The notes under the pieces are model-generated. The model did no database searches and had not been told where the DNA came from. It was given only the letters and a program-made list of their open reading frames with translations. From the NCBI GenBank assembly GCA_037953625.1, contig CM075651.1, forward strand, positions 126,260,501 to 126,324,500: a stretch of 64,000 bases of DNA. Direction: 5' to 3'. The translations under genes were made by a program, and so were the position numbers. Source of the DNA: Crotalaria pallida (Eukaryota; Streptophyta; Magnoliopsida; Fabales; Fabaceae). Positions 35,476 to 46,925 of the stretch are shown here, one piece after another (position 1 is the stretch's first letter; each line of letters begins with the position of its first letter).

Positions 35476-35880
35476 TCAGCTTCATTCCCCCAATTCCTTC
35501 AATTCATTTCTTCCCATTTCAAACCCTAAACTCCCAATCCATAAAATTCACTAAACTTCTCCATAAATCCTCAAATTCTTTCAACAAAACTTAACAATCC
35601 TCTATTCTCTTCCATTATTCTTCCTCATTCTTTGGAGTTTTTGAAGATTTTTCCCATTCCATCACTCTTCTCCTTCAATTCGGTTTTATTTTCATTCAGA
35701 GGGAAGGGACACGAATTTGTACATAATTTTGGGTAAGAATCAGTCCTCTATACTCCCTGGTACTATTGTAGTTTGATTTTGGAGTTAGGAGTTAGTGTAG
35801 TGGAGTTTGGTTCTAGAGTTATTTTTGTTGCACACCAAGTATTCGATCAATTGTCCCTAGCTGTTTTTGAGCTATTTAGG

Positions 35881-37086
35881 ATGCCTAGAGGGAAGAGGCC
35901 GGCAGTGGGTAGTAGTAGTGATGTGGGGAAGACCTTCGAGCACTCGAGGGTCGCTGATTTTTATGAGGGGAAGATGGTTAGGAGAGGGATTACCCCAGAG
36001 ACTAGCATGTTATATGACAGTGAGGGTCCCTCAGGACGAAGGGTAGTTGGTGTTAGAGACATTGAGGAGGTTAGGGAGACCCTGTTGGTCAACAGATGGA
36101 CCGAGTGGATTAGGGAGCCGGATGAGGCATTTAGCAAACTCTTGGTCTGGGAGTTTTATGCTAATGCCTGGTGGAAGGCTCAGAGGGCAGAGTTGGATGG
36201 TAGTGATAGTCGGGTGTCATATGTTAGAGGGGTAGAGGTTCCGTATGATGCGGGCACTATTTCCCGAGTCATGGGACTTCCATCATATCCACCAGAGGCG
36301 ACACCCGCCATGTTTACCACGGACAATTTTGACAGCGAGGACGAGTACCCACTGAGGATGATTAAGGATGCCCTATTTCTTGCGGGAAAGGACTGGAACT
36401 TATTTGTTGCTGGTACGGTCAAGCACGTGTACTAGAAGAATTTGAGGGGAGCTGCGAGGTTCTGGGTCAGGTTTATTGTTCATAACCTGGACCCACACTC
36501 ACACGACACTGAGGTTCAGCCAGGGGTTTGTCGGTTGGTATATGCCCTTCGCCAGGGTATTATAGTGGACGATGTATCGATCATCTTTGATAGGATGCAT
36601 CGTTTTGCTAGGAGGGAGTCTGGATATGTTGGCTTTCCTTTCGTTATCACCCGGCTGTGCATGTCAGTTGGTGTTGATTTTCGTTCGGATGTGAGGGACC
36701 TTAGGAGGACCCCCAAAATGACCAGGGCGACGTGGGACACTTTCATTGGTAGATCTATTGAGACGGCCAGAGCGGGCCCACCACAGCAGCCACAGCCACA
36801 GAGACAGATTCCAGCACCACCTCAGGATGAGCCAGGTCCTTCTAGTCAACCGGCACAGCATAGGGGAGGTGATGATGGGGTGATCATTGGGATGCTATAG
36901 CGCTTGCTTAGGAGACAGAGCAGAGCAGCTGAGTTAAAGCGCAAAGAGATGCGTAGGAACCAGGCTAGGGATACATTCTTGAGCAGTGTTGAAGCAGCGC
37001 AGAGCATGCCCTATGATGTGCCACCATATACAGAGGAGGATCAGAGCTTACTGGATGCATCTCCTGAGGAGGAGGATGAGGACTAG
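35881..37086 (+). pseudogene. Athila-element second ORF, 'putative plant transposon protein' type, two TAG stops
   Basis: One frame of 402 codons including the final stop is interrupted by TAG at 36433-36435 and 36898-36900. The start MPRGKRPAVG is followed by a helical, acidic and basic region with WEFYANAWWKAQRAEL. Next come VRGVEVPYDAGTISRVMGLP and, after the first TAG, ARFWVRFIVHNLDPHSH and FVITRLCMSVGVDF. The tail is Pro/Gln-rich then acidic. This resembles the plant transposon-associated domain recalled as Pfam Transposase_32; a search would settle it. It occupies the place where pol would be and is in sense orientation. No known enzymatic motif is seen. Confidence 0.7.
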
Positions 37087-38749
37087 ATAGGGGATTTTTT
37101 CTTTTCATTTCTATATTCTGTACCCCCTACCCCTATTCAGACTTGTACTATACTTATGCCACAACAAAAACATGTATTTGTTTTTTAGGAGTTGTTTTTA
37201 GTTTTATTGCATGTATTTTATTTGGTTCACTTGTTATTTGCATCTGGATATTTATTTTGTGCAGCAGGTGTGAGTTGATGTTCTTCCTCATGAGAGGTGC
37301 TCTTTTGCACTTGTTTCTAACGACCTGCGGGTACTAAGTTTGGGGGAGCATCTTCTCACTTTTGTTAGTGATGAGCATTTTATGAGGATGTGATAGGGAA
37401 GTGTTCTAAATTTATCCTTGTAATTTTTTTATTTTGTAGTTTAGGTTTGTTTAGTTTAGTTTGCTTGAGGACAAGCCAACCTCTAAGTTTGGGGGAGTGG
37501 ACAAAATAAAATAAAAAATCAGACTTGAATTGTTCTCCCATATTTTGTGTTGGTTTGTGTCTTAGGTAGATGTATGGTAATTATTCTAGACTTAGGATTA
37601 TTTTTCTGATGATAGGTGTATATACTTAGTTTAGGATTAGACTCATTAATTCATGTTACTAATTTGTTTGAGCTATAAATATTTTTGAAATCTGGTTATT
37701 TTGACAAACTTTTTCAGAATTTGTAACTAGTGAACTGACTGTAGCCTGTGAGATTTTTTAGCCTAATCATGGGGTATGATTTATTTGATTATTTTGATTG
37801 AGACCCCTATTTCTTTCATGAGTGTGTTCTCTTTAACATTGTGTTCTAGAACTTGACCGGTGACTATTTTGAGATTGATAATTGATTGCATGCATGAATA
37901 TGATTAAGGCACTTAGGATTGTGTTTTTGTGGCCTTCAGATTATTTTTTTGGATATGTTTCCCTTAGTTGCCCATTTTGAGCCTGATGTGAAATGATTTT
38001 TCTTTGGTACCATGCACTGGTTATATTATATTTTTGTGAGTACCTTAAGAATTTTTGGATGAGCAATTGAGAGAGGGACATTTCAAAAGAGAAAAATTGT
38101 GTAAAAGTGTTGTTGAGTTTACTCCTCTTCCAAAAGAAAAAAATTGAAGAAAAAATTGAGAGTTTGAAGTGAATTGAAAATAAGAAGAAAAAGAAATTTT
38201 GTTTGGAAGAGGTAGTAGAGGAAAAATTGAAAAAGAAGAAGTGTGAATTAGTTGTGATTTGAGTGTGAGTCCTCATAGTATTCATTGCTCATTCATAATT
38301 TTTAGAGGGAAATTTGTTTTTGCATTTTAGCCCTTAGTTTCATCCCTTCTTTCTTCTATCTACACTTTTAGCCATGGCCTCATTACAACCCAATTAAAGA
38401 CCTTTTGATTTGTGCATGTTTTCAATAATTTCAATGGAGATTTGGGTCTATGGTCAAGCTTATGGTAACATCTTGTTATTGTATGAACGTGAGTGAATTG
38501 TTATAACCCTATACACATGAGAGATATAAACTGAGAGGTTGAGAGTGTTTACTAGTTTTGGGTTTTGAATAAGATTGTTTCTTTAACCAGTTTTTGAATA
38601 TGTGAGTAGCTTGTGTAAATATGTGGCTCTATTGATGAGTCGGAGTCTTAGATTAGGTGTTGTACATTTTGGTTTAGATAGTAGTCTTTTGTTTAAGAAT
38701 TTTTATTTTACTTTTGCCTGGGACATGCAAAATGCTAAGTTTGGGGGAA
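37087..38749 (+). other. Long 3' non-coding region of the Athila-like element with repeated polypurine tracts
   Basis: There is no coding sequence. CTAAGTTTGGGGGAG occurs at about 37336 and 37483, and CTAAGTTTGGGGGAA abuts the 3' LTR at about 38735. An A/G-rich stretch at 38060-38240 gives only low-complexity frames. Confidence 0.75.
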
Positions 38750-40052
38750 TGATTTGGATCTAATATATGATGTTTTTGGGCTCAATTTCACTTCCTTTTG
38801 CTATGGTTTTGGCTTGTTTCTCTTGTAAATATAGGTAATTTGTATTAGTTTTAGGAATTTTTAGTATTATAGAGTCCTTTGAACGTTTTGATCCGTTTTG
38901 GGTATGTTTCAGGTGCTTTTGGAGCTTTATTTGGAGAAAATATTATTGGAGTTGAGAATAGCATAAGAAGACCTTGAAAATGACACAAGAAATGAGAGAA
39001 ACGGAGTCGAAAATTATTCCACACGCCCAGGCGCATGGACCGCGCGCCCAGGCGTGCGTACATCAATAATCAGTACTCATCAGATATGGCGCGCCCAAGC
39101 TGCAGACCCATACGCCCAGGCGCGCGTGACTCGAGAAAGCCTAATTGGGCCAATTTCTGAGCAATTTTGGAGGATTCTATTAGGATTTGTATTTTATGTA
39201 TTTATTCTATGTTTTAGAATTAGGTTACCAGTCATTAGAATGCTTTTAGATGGGATATTACACAATTTAGGAGCAATTTGAAGGAGGAATCCATTGAAGA
39301 TTGAAGATTCAGAGTAGAATTAGTGGTAATTTAGGAATGAATTCCATTATTTCAGTTTTGTTTCTTTCTTCTATGATGTGTAACTAAACCCTTGTGTTAG
39401 GAACATGGTGGATTTGTATGGATAATTAGTTTAATTTATGAATTAGTATTTTTCCAGTTTTAAATCATGTGTTTGATTGTGTTTTTAATGTTATGCATGA
39501 ACTTGATCAATTTGTGTTTTGGATTTCTAAATTCTGGATTGGAAAATTAGGATTTAGAATAGGCCATGCAATCAAACAACATAATTATCCAACTTGTAGG
39601 AATACTTTTGGATTTTTATGTGACTATTCATAAATTCACTATTCTTAATCAAGGTTATTCAATGGTTTAAATTTCTAAGGAATTAGGATTTATCAAGTTG
39701 AGTAATAAACAGTAATTACATAAGAGGAATCTAGTAATTACTAATTTAGGAGTTTGTTCATGATTTAAAGGAAAAACAATAATTCAGAATTAATTAATGA
39801 TGCCTGCAATGAAACTAAGTTCCTAACCATTTTTCTTTCATAGACTTTATTCTTTTTATTTTTCAGTATTTTATTTTATTTTTAATTTTATTCAAAAATT
39901 CAGATTCAATTAGTAGTTTAATTTAACAGATTGAACTTAGAACTACTCTTAGGTGAAAGTAATTGAAAAATTTTCAATCCTCGTGGGACGATAATTTCAC
40001 TTACATTATATTACTATTGTACGATCTAGTATACTTGCTAGAGAGTCCAACA
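38750..40052 (+). repeat. 3' LTR of the Athila-like element
   Basis: This 1,303-bp LTR matches 31518-32790. It carries about 28 extra bases near 39798-39826 and has a similar GC-rich CGCCCAGGCG patch at 39020-39130. Confidence 0.92.
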
Positions 40053-40057
40053 AAATT

Positions 40058-41385
40058 CTTGTTCGAAAACGAAGAATTTCATCCGCTCCAAAATGAAAAT
40101 CAACTTCCTTCCCATCTGACATCAATCTCCTCTTTTCCATTATTTCTTCATCCTTTTGTTGCAATTCACGAATCCTATCCTTAAACTCGTTCATGATTCG
40201 CAACATCCTCATCTTAATACCTGTTAGTTGGTTCAACTTCCATTGTCAAGTTTAAGTCTCTGAATTTCTCAATCAGAGTAGCTTCCTTTATCATCATAGA
40301 GGTTATGTGAATTTCCCTTCTGCTCAGCACATTCGCAATCACATTTGCCTTACCGGGATGGTAATGGAGTTTAAAATCATAATCCTTCAAAAAGTCCATC
40401 CATCTGCGCTATTCATGTTCAACTCTTTCTGGTCGAAAAAGTACTTCAAACTCTTATGGTCACTAAATATCTAAAAGGCAGTGCCATAAAGATGATGTCT
40501 CCATATCTTCAAAGGAAACACGATCGCAGCCAATTCCAAATCGTGTGTTGGGTAATTCACTTCGTGCATCTTTAGTTGCCATGAAGCGTAAGCAACTACC
40601 AGCCTTTCTTGCATCAATACACTTCCAAGTCCTTGCTTGGATGCATCACAATACACCTCAAAGCTCTTGCAAGGATCTGGTAATGTTAACACAGGAGACG
40701 ATGTTAACCTTTCCTTCAATTCTCGGAAACTCTTTTCACACTTATCATCCCAAACAAAAGGTCGATCTTTTCGAGTCAACTTTGTCAAGGGCAGTGCTAT
40801 CTTAGAAAATCCATCAATGAATCGATGGTAATATCTTGCCAACCCTAAGAAACTTCTTACTTCGGTCACAGACTTGGGCTGTTCCCACTGCAATACAGAA
40901 TCCACCTTTGCAAGATCTACTGCGATTCCTTCCTTTTAAATCACATGCCCCAAAAACTTAACTTCGCTCAACCAAAACTCACATTTGGAGAGCTTGGCAT
41001 ATAACTGCTTCTCCTTTAGGATTTTCAACACAATCCTAAGATGCTCTGCATGTTCCTCCGGATTATTAGAATAGACCAAAATATCATCGATAAATACCAA
41101 CACAAACGAATCCAAGTATGGTCTAAAAATCTAATTCATATAATCCATGAAGATGGCAGGTGCATTCGTCAATCCGAACGACATTACTACATACTCATAA
41201 TGCCCGTATCGAGATCGAAATGCAGTCTTGGTATATCTTCCTCTCGTATCCTGATATGATGATAACTCGATCTTAGATATATCTTGGAAAATACTGAAGC
41301 TCCCCTAACCTGATCCATGGCAAAGGATACTTATTCTTGATGGTGACCTTATTCAGCTGTTTGTAATCCACAATAATTTATTGAT
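40058..41385 (-). pseudogene. Tekay pol 5' remainder: partial RT and RNase H
   Basis: In minus-strand order: RT palm remnants (about 41250-41060, with SFGLTNAPAIFMDYMN-like text and FVLVFIDDILVYSN holding the catalytic FIDD), the thumb and connection (40905-40471, with SFLGLARYYHRFI and EVYCDASKQGLGSVLMQ), then RNase H and the link to integrase (40399-40214, with DFKLHYHPGKANVIANVLSRR). Stops and frameshifts occur near 41131, 40936 and 40410-40470. The sequence breaks off at about 41385, so gag, protease, the RT N-terminus and the 5' LTR are lost. It was once continuous with 31512 and below. Confidence 0.85.
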
Positions 41386-41745
41386 ATTTATGATATTGCA
41401 CAATAATTTTTTGATATTTGATAAAAAAATAGTAATAAAAATCAATGGAGGTCCAACCAACTAACATGTTAGAAAGTGAATTATATAATGACATCATCAT
41501 TTGATCATACTTATAATAATGACTCGAGAATAGCTTTCGTTAATACAATAAAGGGAAGTTTTTCAATGCTCCCTTTTAAAATAAAATATTAATGCACTCC
41601 CTCCAATATTTTATATGAAATATCATTTTTGCTCCCTCCTACAACCTCAACCTTCATTTGTCATCCCTTATTCAACTACAAACATACCTGCACCACTGCA
41701 CTACACAGACGTTGTGCCAACATCAACAACCACTCTCATTACCAA
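41386..41745. other. AT-rich stretch at the truncated Tekay end
   Basis: A short internal duplication (ACAATAATTTATTGATATTT, repeated about 30 bases on) lies at the break. The open frame beginning at about 41615 shows no domain. Nothing else is supported. Confidence 0.5.
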
Positions 41746-42345
41746 TTCACTCCCCTATGACTCTATCCCGATCACCACCTCAATCAACATCAACAACCTT
41801 TGCCTTGCTACCCTTATCGGCCACCCCAAACCCAAAAATCAATTCCAACAGTGTTTGAATGAAACAATAACACATACCGGATTAACCTTCACAAGGAACA
41901 CCTTGTCATTTGTAACGATCTAAGTCGTTAATGCAATTATACTATATTAAATGTATATGATTAGTGTGTTTTAACGAAAAAGTGTTGATGTTTTTATGAT
42001 GGTGCATGAAAATAGGAAATAATTTGAACCCAATATAAATTCATTACCTATTCACTCCCCTATGACTCTATCCCGATCACCACCTCAATCAACATCAACA
42101 ACCTTTGCCTTGCTACCCTTATCGGCCACCCCAAACCCAAAAATCAATTCCAACAGTGTTTGAATGAAACATTAACACATATCGGATTAACCTTCACAAG
42201 GAACACCTTGTCATTTGTAACGATCTAAGTCGTTAATGCAATTATATTATATTAAATGTATATGATTAGTGTGTTTTAACGAAAAAGTGTTGATGTTTTT
42301 ATGATGGTGCATGAAAATAGGAAATAATTTGAACCCAATATTAAT
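41746..42345. repeat. 305-bp tandem duplication, two near-identical copies
   Basis: TTCACTCCCC starts the copies at 41746 and 42051. They differ by only a few substitutions, so the duplication is recent. Each copy has AACGATCTAAGTCGTTAATG. Both copies can encode a similar peptide frame, but no family is recognised. Confidence 0.9.
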
Positions 42346-42543
42346 ACATAACTGCTTCTTTTATATTACACATAAAACAGTTTGATATAATGTACATCAT
42401 GTATATCATTTCAGCCAAAAATGATACTGCATCATAACTTTGAGTTAACTAATCTCTGTTAGTGCACATATACATATATAAACGTGTAACTCAAAGCAGT
42501 CCACAAAACTCTATAATATACTAAAAGTCACTTAACATTCATC

Positions 42544-42732
42544 TTAACCACGAAAAAGATGAATGATAAGGATCACAGGAATTCTGGTCCTGAGGAAACG
42601 CATATGCGGGAGAGGATTAAGACGGCGGATAGTAACTTCCACCACTCCCTCAAGTACTAAACTATGTCCCCTCCGGTGCCATTCTCCCTCAGGGAGAAAC
42701 CTCATCTCTATGCAAATGGGATTCTGAGCCAT
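42544..42732 (-). pseudogene. LTR-resident ORF, short diverged copy
   Basis: This is a 62-codon frame whose first 55 residues (ICIEMRFLPEGEW, RRLNPLPHMRFLRTRIPV) align with the starts of the frames at 27975 and 63526. It then stops early. The family is unknown. Confidence 0.45.
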
Positions 42733-42993
42733 GACCTACAAACAATTTGGGCAAAGGGAGTAAGACAATGTCATTTACATACAAATGAATAATTAAATGG
42801 ACTAAGAATAGACAAACACAAATATTCAAGTAGCAATTAAAGTCACATAAGCATATATGCACACTCAATTAATCCACCAATAATTATCAAACAATAATGT
42901 ATGTTTTCTAATGCATGTGCAATGCAATGCAATATGATGCGAATGCTCAATGAAATCTCCTCTGTGATATTCTACGAATATCATGCACTTAGC

Positions 42994-43126
42994 AATTTAC
43001 GTTCATCGAGAACGTACCAAACGATTCAATTTATGTTTATCGAGAACGTTCCAAACGATTCAATTTACATTTTAACAAAAACGTACCAAAACGCTCCACA
43101 TGCGTTTGACGACAACGTACCAACGA
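42994..43126. repeat. 34-bp tandem repeat, about four copies
   Basis: Units of the form AATTTACGTTCATCGAGAAC followed by GTACCAAACGATTC start at 42994, 43028 and 43062. A fourth, more diverged unit follows. Confidence 0.85.
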
Positions 43127-43653
43127 TACTAAATAGGAAAAGCGACTGGGAGTAAACGTCTTTCCACCAAGTATACAGTTACAACCCCTGTGTAAATTAT
43201 ACGAAAGACCGTCCTCCGCAATCACGAAATACCCCTAGAGATCGATAGAATTAATTACGGTCATTGTAAAATTATCCCGAGTCGAGTCTGCAGAACCCAC
43301 TCATCATAAGACTATTTTATCTATAATTAATTAACACGGTTATTTGACGTATCACCGTCATAAACCTAATCTCTGCGTATTCTCATGCCGATTTAATGAA
43401 ATCGAATGTGTCTTTTCCTACTATCCTATCTTAACTCCTTGTCACCATGCATGATTTAAATCACAATCAATATATTAATATTAACTTTAAATCTTTTACT
43501 CGGTATTGAATTGATGCTAAAAGAAAGTGACTCCAAAAATAACATTTTTAATAATCAAAAATAAATTTTAAACTTAAAAATATTAATTAAAAACATTATT
43601 ACAATATCATATTTGAAAAAAAAATACACTTTTCAGATTTTCCTACAGTATCT

Positions 43654-43762
43654 AACCAATTAGAAAATCTAGTAACCGGTTAGCCACTGTATTATTTAAT
43701 TCAAATTTCCCTCTTTTTCAATTTTACAGCATCCAACCAGTTAGAAAACTCAATAACCGGTT
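43654..43762. repeat. AACCGGTT palindrome cluster, downstream
   Basis: AACCAATTAG (43654), AACCGGTTAG (43674), AACCAGTTAG (43735) and AACCGGTTGG (43755) form two pairs, each of a diverged and a perfect palindrome. Confidence 0.85.
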
Positions 43763-44827
43763 GGATTATACAATTATCAGTTCTGAAATGTCACTTTTAA
43801 GCATCAATTCAACACCCTTTAATTTCCAACCTTAATCAATCATCAACAGAACATATTTGGGCATATTCAAATATGTTTAAACAAGTAGTAAACATCAAGT
43901 TCATGAAATTCATACATAATTCATCAAGTGTACACATAATCACATATTTAGCATTCAATATATCAAAATCATTTCCAGAGCTTCTCAAGTCAAGTTTTCA
44001 GTTTCTTTAGCTCATATTAAGTTAATATAACATGTCCAAATCAGTTTTATAACCTATTATGGCCTCCAAGCCAAAGTCCCAATTCAAAACCAATTGCCCT
44101 TGAGCTTGTAAAGCTCTATTACATTCCCAGCCAAATAATTACCATTCTAGCAAATGAATATCTTCTCCCTTACCTATTGAAGCTTTAAAGACTGATTTGA
44201 AATCAAAGGAAAAGGATTGACACGTTTTGGGACAAAGCCACACCTCAGCTGCAACTTTGTTTTTTAGTTTCAATAGGGTATATGTTCATCGGAGTTTTTC
44301 AATATCAATAAGCTAGATAAATTCGTGACTAAAGATTGGAATCCAAACTAGGATACATGAACTTGAGATTAAAACAAATTTGAGACTCAAAGGTACCCTG
44401 AGCTTACCAAACGAAATCAACAAAGATAGCTCCAAGAACTGTTTCTTGCTCTGTTTTATAGCATCAACAGAGTCAAGTTGTGAGGCTTATATCTTTCTCT
44501 AGGGTACACGAAATTGGATGGGGTTTGTTTCTACTTCAAGAGGGTTCAGAGAGCTTCAATTTCATATAAGGTTTGCTTGTGTTGGTGTCTCAGATAGGGG
44601 AAAATGAAGCAACACAAGTAATGGTTTCAGATTTTGCATATATGAAGTGTTGAGAGTGAAATTGAGTAGCTTAAACATGGTTTAAGTCATCAACACTCAT
44701 CACCACTCATTATACTCATAGACAAGACGTGTTGCAGGTCAAGGTGGATGAATTTTAGACCAAAAACGTATTCCTTTTCTCAATTCGTGTTCAAAACCGC
44801 CTCAGCTCTGTTTCTGCTGAGTGCACT

Positions 44828-44855
44828 AACCGGTTACACATAATTATAACCGGTT
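44828..44855. repeat. AACCGGTT palindrome pair near the LTR 5' end
   Basis: Two perfect AACCGGTT palindromes at 44828-44835 and 44848-44855, spaced 20 bases, about two helix turns. Confidence 0.9.
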
Positions 44856-44981
44856 AGTGAGATACAAAAATCACCAAATATTATATTTTATTCATTTCTT
44901 TTTCCTCTTTCTTCTAATATTATTATTATATTCTAAAATAAAATCCTAAATTAAGAAATTACCTTTCTCACATTATTTTAT

Positions 44982-45484
44982 GGCTTAATTATGTCATAAG
45001 TTCCTAAAGTTTGTGGTACTTTTGTCACATACCCTTATTCTTATTTTTTCAATGTTTGACTCCCCGAAGTTACTTCTGGGTTTGTCATATACCTTTACTA
45101 CTAATTTTGACAATTTTGCTGATATATAACGACAGAATCCTGGTCAGACGCAGGAGGTAAGGCAAGTGGTGCCCCGTGGGCGAAGATTATGCTTTTCTTT
45201 AAATTAAAAAACTAAAAAGCTTAATATTTATAATTTTAGTTAAATAAAAAAAGGATTGAAGAGAGAGGTTGTCTTCACCCCTGTGACATTACGCGGCATC
45301 ACATGACCAACCTCCCGCGTCTGATCAAGATTCTGATGTTACATGTCAACAAAATTGGCCAGAATTGATAATAGGGGTATATGACAAACCCAAAAATAAC
45401 TTTGGGAAGTCAGACATTGAAAAAAAAAAAGAACAAGGGTATCTAACAAAAGTACCCCAAACTTCAGGGAAACATAATTAAGCC
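44982..45484. mobile_element. Foldback MITE inside the diverged LTR
   Basis: The ends are GGCTTAATTATG and CATAATTAAGCC. Inverted arms of about 120 bases contain AAGTTTGTGGTACTTTTGT and its complement. The element is 503 bp with a GC-richer centre. No clear target duplication was found. Confidence 0.75.
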
Positions 45485-45600
45485 AAATTTATTAACTTTA
45501 TATTTTAATTTGTTTAATTACAACTGATTACATCATAATTACCATAATAGTTAAAGTAATTACTCATAATTATTAGTTCTATTAAAATTTTGGGGTTACA

Positions 45601-46112
45601 TGTCCAGAAACTACTTTGTTACTTCAGATTTCGGTGGCAACTGAAATATTTTTGTTGTCTCTCTTTATTATTCTTTGTTTATCGGTGACCAGATTGATTC
45701 CCCAAAGTGGTTTTGCTCTATAGGCCTTGGTTTTTGAGAAGGACTTGGGTTGTAGCACTTGTGAAGGAGAAGGGGTTAGAGCGAGTCGAAGTTGAAAGGA
45801 GAGGCGGTGGCCTTGATATGATGGCTAGAGCCAATATGACCTTCCGAGAGGTGGAGGTGGCTAAGTTGCAATTGCTGCTGCTGCTAGGATGGATTGATCA
45901 GAGGCGCATGCCAACAAGGACAAAATCGATATTTCATTCTTTTTCATTTTTCAATCTTTACAATCCATTCTTTTAATTAATAAATCTACGGTAAAATTAA
46001 TAGGAAGCATAAAATCCAAAAACTCAAAAGGAATCATCGAAGAACTTCCCAACAATAGATCAAATGTGACAATAAATATGGAGTGAAAATATTGTCAAAA
46101 TGTTAAAAATAG
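45601..46112. other. Intergenic, nothing supported
   Basis: A frame at 45707-45976 has slightly higher GC but no recognisable domain, promoter or splice context. Confidence 0.5.
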
Positions 46113-46605
46113 AATTATTTATGATTTTAATCCCTAAAAGTTCTATGTGTTTTGATTTTAGTCCTTAAAAATTATTTTGACCGGGACTAGTCCTTAAATT
46201 TTCAATTGTTTTGGTTTTAGTTCCCGCTGTTCGGAAAAAACTATTATTTGTTAATGTGGCAAACGGAACATCACATTAATAACCACGTGATGTAAGGTGA
46301 AGCCTAACCGACGGTATGACGTGAATTATATTGGTTCATGAACACAAAATGGTCTACATAGGCAAAATTTTGCATCCTGAAACCTATATCATATCCACAT
46401 CATATCACTTATTTGACATCACCTCACACTACGTGGATGTTGATGTGGTGTTCCGTTACTCACATTGGAAAATAACAGATTTTTTCAAATGATGCGAACC
46501 AAAGACAAAATATATGAAAAATTAAGAACCAGTCCTAATCAAATAACTTTTAGAGACTAAAATCAAAACAGACTGAACTTTTAGAAACCAAAGAAATAAA
46601 TAAAC
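46113..46605. mobile_element. Foldback element A downstream of the minus-strand TIR gene
   Basis: Inverted arms of about 120 bases contain GTTTTGATTTTAGTCCTTAAA on the left and its diverged complement on the right. The centre has ACGTGATGT/ACGTGGATG-like text. It is related to the elements at 47434-47622 and 47919-48420. Confidence 0.65.
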
Positions 46606-46925
46606 CTTAAAAATATGGAGAGTAAACATTGTTGCTGTAAAATATAGACCACCGTACACCCAAAATGAACTTACAGAATTGATTCCCCAAACCCCCTCAA
46701 TCAATATAAAATACTAGATAATTAAAGTGATTCAACCCATTCCCTCTCTTATATATACTTCTCCACCAATTTTTCTTAGCATCCCCAGCAAATATGCAAG
46801 ATGAAAAAAGAACCCCACACGCCTCTCTTTTGTGTCAACTGTAGCATAAAGTAACAGAGAAATTCATTGCAATTGGTTAATCCATGCGTTAACTACTCAT
46901 TCATAATCTTGTTTTTTCATGCCAT

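Larger units (their letters stand above)
31518..40052 (+). mobile_element. Non-autonomous Athila-like retrotransposon
   Basis: The LTRs are 31518-32790 and 38750-40052. Both start TGATTTG and end GAGTCCAACA. The target duplication is AAATT at 31513-31517 and 40053-40057. Its PBS is TGGCGCCGTTGCCGGGGA. The internal part encodes gag-protease (32925-35153) and a second ORF (35881-37086), but no RT, RNase H or integrase. A long non-coding 3' region ends in AAGTTTGGGGGAA before the right LTR. It sits in the integrase of the Tekay element. The two LTRs are nearly identical apart from a roughly 28-base indel near 39798, so it is fairly young. Confidence 0.92.
42430..45600 (-). mobile_element. Diverged long LTR, Tekay-like, probably solo or truncated
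   Basis: On the minus strand the start is TGTAACCCCAAAATTTT at 45600. No polypurine tract precedes it and no PBS follows, so it is not a complete element. It keeps the layout of the other long LTRs: palindromes near the 5' end (44828-44855), a second cluster about 1.1 kb further (43654-43762), a tandem repeat, and then a short ORF (42732-42544). The far end is not resolved; 42430 is an estimate. A MITE interrupts it at 44982-45484. Confidence 0.6.

Noticed and set aside
37941..38285. Minus-strand Phe/Ser-rich frame
   Set aside because: Complement of an A/G-rich untranslated part of the Athila-like element.
41615..41923. Open frame of 102 codons with Thr/Pro/Asn
   Set aside because: It overlaps the recent tandem duplication, has no recognisable domain and no gene context.
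45707..45976. Open frame of 89 codons
   Set aside because: GC is a little higher than around it, but there is no domain, no homologous repeat in the window and no splice or promoter support.
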